DNA from: Ricordea florida
Lineage: Eukaryota; Cnidaria; Anthozoa; Corallimorpharia; Ricordeidae
Assembly (NCBI GenBank): GCA_949710005.1
Contig: OX453287.1
Span: 9,968,805 to 10,032,804, forward strand
Length of the DNA stretch: 64,000 bases
Direction: 5' to 3'
Below the pieces are notes generated by a model that saw only the letters and a program-made list of their open reading frames with translations, ran no database searches and had not been told where the DNA came from. The translations under genes were made by a program, and so were the position numbers. Shown in pieces: positions 62,282-64,000 of this stretch. Numbering within the stretch: the stretch's first letter is position 1; each line of letters starts with the position of its first letter.

Positions 62282-63832
62282 ATGACACTATGGATTGATT
62301 TCAAAAATAGATACCCAAATGCTGATCTAAGTAAATTTACATTTGTGAATGATTCATATGGAGGATATATTAAGTGGAAAGTTAATGGAACAACAATCAT
62401 GTCAAATGATGATCTTACTGGAAAAACATGGACTGATGATCTTCCTTCTAATTTGAAAAAACTTTTATGGGAAAATTTAGGCTTATCATTAGTTGAAGTG
62501 AGTTCTTTTCCAAAAAGTTTATCCATAACTAATCAATCTTACCCAATACCTGCTATTAATTTTGATGATTTTGCAACTGATGTAACAAAAATGCTAACAT
62601 TTCTAGATATATACGTTTCAAATACTAAAAAATTCACAGCAAAAATGCGTAATGTTTTTACCAATCAAGTTGTTACTTTCAAATTTGGAAAGCAGAGTAA
62701 AAAATGGTTGAATGCTCCTGATATGAATTATTGGCCACAGCAACTTAATTTTGCAGTATGGTGTGCTACATCTGGGTGTGGAATAAGTCCTTTTGAAAGT
62801 TTAAATTACCCAAAAGTAGTGAACAGCTTTCTAAAGTTTCATATATATTTCACAATAAGGAGGATATTACATGAATTAAGTCTTCCCTTACCTAATGAAC
62901 AACCATTTGTAATAAATAATAATCCTTATAGTAAAGTAGCATATCAACGTTTGTGTGCAGAATTTAACATATCAAAAAACTCAGATTTCAGATGGAAAGG
63001 TGGTAGAAACGAAGGATTAGGAGATATATTCCTTGATTATGGTGCAGGTTACAATGGTAAAGGTGGTGGATATCAAAATGTACATATTGTAAGAAATTAT
63101 GATGTTGATGCGGATAAATATCCTGGTGAAGGTGGTAAATTTGCTGATGAAGGTGGAAAGAAAGAAATGGGTAATTTAATTTCATTCATACGTAATGATG
63201 ACTTTGCTGATTTTAAATATGCATGGTTTATACCAACAGGCGGTCATGGTCTCACTAAAGCTGGACTCGGTAGATTGAATCAATCCGTTGAAGCTTTTGT
63301 TTACTGTATATTAGGGGCACAAGTTAATACTAGAAATTCTATTTATGGCAATGGTGGGGGAGCTTTTGAAACACAACAAGAATTTTTACATTTATTTGAA
63401 AAAAGTGTTTTAGAAGATGATATTTCTAATTCAATTAAAAGATATCAATTAGCTGTACAGGAATCTAAATTACGACTTGATTTAGCTATTGCTCCTGGTG
63501 TATGGTTGATGCCAAGTAATATGATTATAAACACAGAGAGTATAGTTGGTTATAATAACAAACTTATGAAAGCGACAGATGATATGAAATTTGGAGTTAA
63601 TAATTCATTAAACACAGAATCAAAACCAGTTGGAATAAACCATAACTTAGGATCTTCAAAAGTAAATTTACCACATATACCAGAAACTAAACCAAAAACA
63701 CTAACGAAAACAGACTCAACACAAATAGATCTAATCAAAAATGAAAATAATATTGACTCAACAGAACATGAAAAGAATTTATTAACATTTATACTTATAG
63801 GAGGTTCAATAGCTTGGTATCTATTTCGTTAA
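62282..63832 (+). CDS. Large virion-type protein with C-terminal membrane anchor, 516 aa
   Basis: Start at ATG 62,282 (MTLWIDFKNRYPNADLSKF). The upstream in-frame extension lacks an ATG. Residues about 1-230 are mixed alpha/beta with many aromatics (YGGYIKWKVNGTTIMSNDDL, WPQQLNFAVWCATSGCGI). Residues 260-310 are a glycine-rich low-complexity part (YGAGYNGKGGGYQN, YPGEGGKFADEGGKKE), about 400-500 polar, and 500-516 a membrane anchor (LLTFILIGGSIAWYLF). I do not recognise a family. It is the largest gene after the polymerase, placed among structural genes; attachment or entry-related surface protein is one possibility, not shown. Confidence 0.6.
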   Translation: MTLWIDFKNRYPNADLSKFTFVNDSYGGYIKWKVNGTTIMSNDDLTGKTWTDDLPSNLKKLLWENLGLSLVEVSSFPKSLSITNQSYPIPAINFDDFATDVTKMLTFLDIYVSNTKKFTAKMRNVFTNQVVTFKFGKQSKKWLNAPDMNYWPQQLNFAVWCATSGCGISPFESLNYPKVVNSFLKFHIYFTIRRILHELSLPLPNEQPFVINNNPYSKVAYQRLCAEFNISKNSDFRWKGGRNEGLGDIFLDYGAGYNGKGGGYQNVHIVRNYDVDADKYPGEGGKFADEGGKKEMGNLISFIRNDDFADFKYAWFIPTGGHGLTKAGLGRLNQSVEAFVYCILGAQVNTRNSIYGNGGGAFETQQEFLHLFEKSVLEDDISNSIKRYQLAVQESKLRLDLAIAPGVWLMPSNMIINTESIVGYNNKLMKATDDMKFGVNNSLNTESKPVGINHNLGSSKVNLPHIPETKPKTLTKTDSTQIDLIKNENNIDSTEHEKNLLTFILIGGSIAWYLFR

Positions 63833-63888
63833 ATTTTATATATTTTGTTATGTAACACTTATTTGTGTTATACAACATAATCTTCTTA

Positions 63889-64000
63889 TCACAACTCTCC
63901 CCATCGTTCTTTCAAATCCCTTGACTCTTCAAAATCAAGACACCAATCCATATATCTATCTGGATGCCATGCTATAGACATTATTTCTTCATGTAGGTCT
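63889..64000 (-). CDS. C-terminal end of a leftward viral-type gene (partial)
   Basis: On the minus strand a frame open from the window edge encodes 36 residues: DLHEEIMSIAWHPDRYMDWC, then a short acidic/basic tail ending ERWGEL and a TGA at 63,889-63,891. An AWHPxRxxxWC block near the C-terminus is seen in assorted proteins of large DNA viruses and their relatives, but I cannot name the function from this piece. It converges on the 516-residue gene with a 56-bp gap. Confidence 0.5.
   Translation of the reverse strand, partial: DLHEEIMSIAWHPDRYMDWCLDFEESRDLKERWGEL

Larger units (their letters stand above)
50791..64000. mobile_element. Endogenous adintovirus/Polinton-like element, nearly intact, right end outside window
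   Basis: A compact, AT-rich block with polymerase (+), integrase (-), capsid-type protein (+), packaging ATPase (+), then eight small or structural genes (+) and a leftward gene at the edge. Gene spacing is mostly tens of bases, unlike the surrounding host DNA. Polymerase plus retroviral-type integrase, packaging ATPase and capsid genes define the Polinton/adintovirus group. A cysteine protease (adenain type) is not seen and may lie beyond the edge. Terminal repeats and target duplication could not be determined. Confidence 0.85.

Overview
The window looks like animal nuclear DNA, most probably from a cnidarian (coral or sea anemone). Genes are intron-split with GT..AG junctions, host DNA is sparse, and the rest is a dense nest of eukaryotic mobile elements (Polinton/Maverick and adintovirus-like, DIRS, BEL/Pao, L1/Tx1-like, Harbinger, Helitron, hAT) of kinds common in anthozoan genomes. 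Species and taxon are inference; nothing here was searched against a database.

Layout. 1-10 kb: the start of a Polinton-type polymerase gene running off the left edge, a heavily broken Polinton (DNA polymerase B, gutted integrase with chromodomain, an open structural-type gene), a broken Myb/SANT gene, a minisatellite and a DUF5679-like zinc-ribbon remnant. 10-14.5 kb: a 5'-truncated L1-like retroelement split by a 2.4-kb insertion. 14.5-16.9 kb: a truncated BEL/Pao element (pol plus a 225-bp LTR) fused to a broken Harbinger transposase. 18-22.3 kb: a second non-LTR fragment split by a 1.9-kb insert with a Helitron Rep remnant, then a 1-kb TTAA-bounded element. 22.3-30.1 kb: mostly empty host sequence with one well-formed five-exon gene for a small secreted helical protein (26.19-27.73 kb). 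30.1-30.7 kb: a paired-like helix-turn-helix gene. 30.7-41.65 kb: a DIRS retroelement whose right end is interrupted by a complete 6,158-bp short Polinton with 1.46-kb inverted repeats and a perfect 6-bp target duplication. 42-42.6 kb: hAT (ZMYM1-like) remnant. 43.7-48.8 kb: a nearly full-length L1/Tx1-like element with a few stops. 49.5 kb: the last exon of an unidentified host gene. 50.8-64 kb: an AT-rich adintovirus/Polinton-like element, almost intact, running off the right edge.

The AT-rich element carries a protein-primed type DNA polymerase, an opposed DDE integrase, a capsid-type protein, a packaging ATPase and a run of small structural or membrane genes. Most of its genes share a short upstream motif (TYTAAAGA, about 28-37 nt before the ATG), and several gene ends carry GC-rich triloop hairpins. 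Only the polymerase is damaged, by one frameshift in a T6 run. The short Polinton keeps a packaging ATPase but no polymerase or integrase, so it would depend on relatives for movement.

The most interesting host feature is the gene at 26,194-27,731. Its exon content (signal peptide + helix A / loop / helices B+C / loop + helix D) and intron phases (1-0-0-0) match the organisation of vertebrate long-chain class I cytokine genes such as IL6, CSF3 and EPO. The gene model is read directly from the sequence; the cytokine interpretation is inference.
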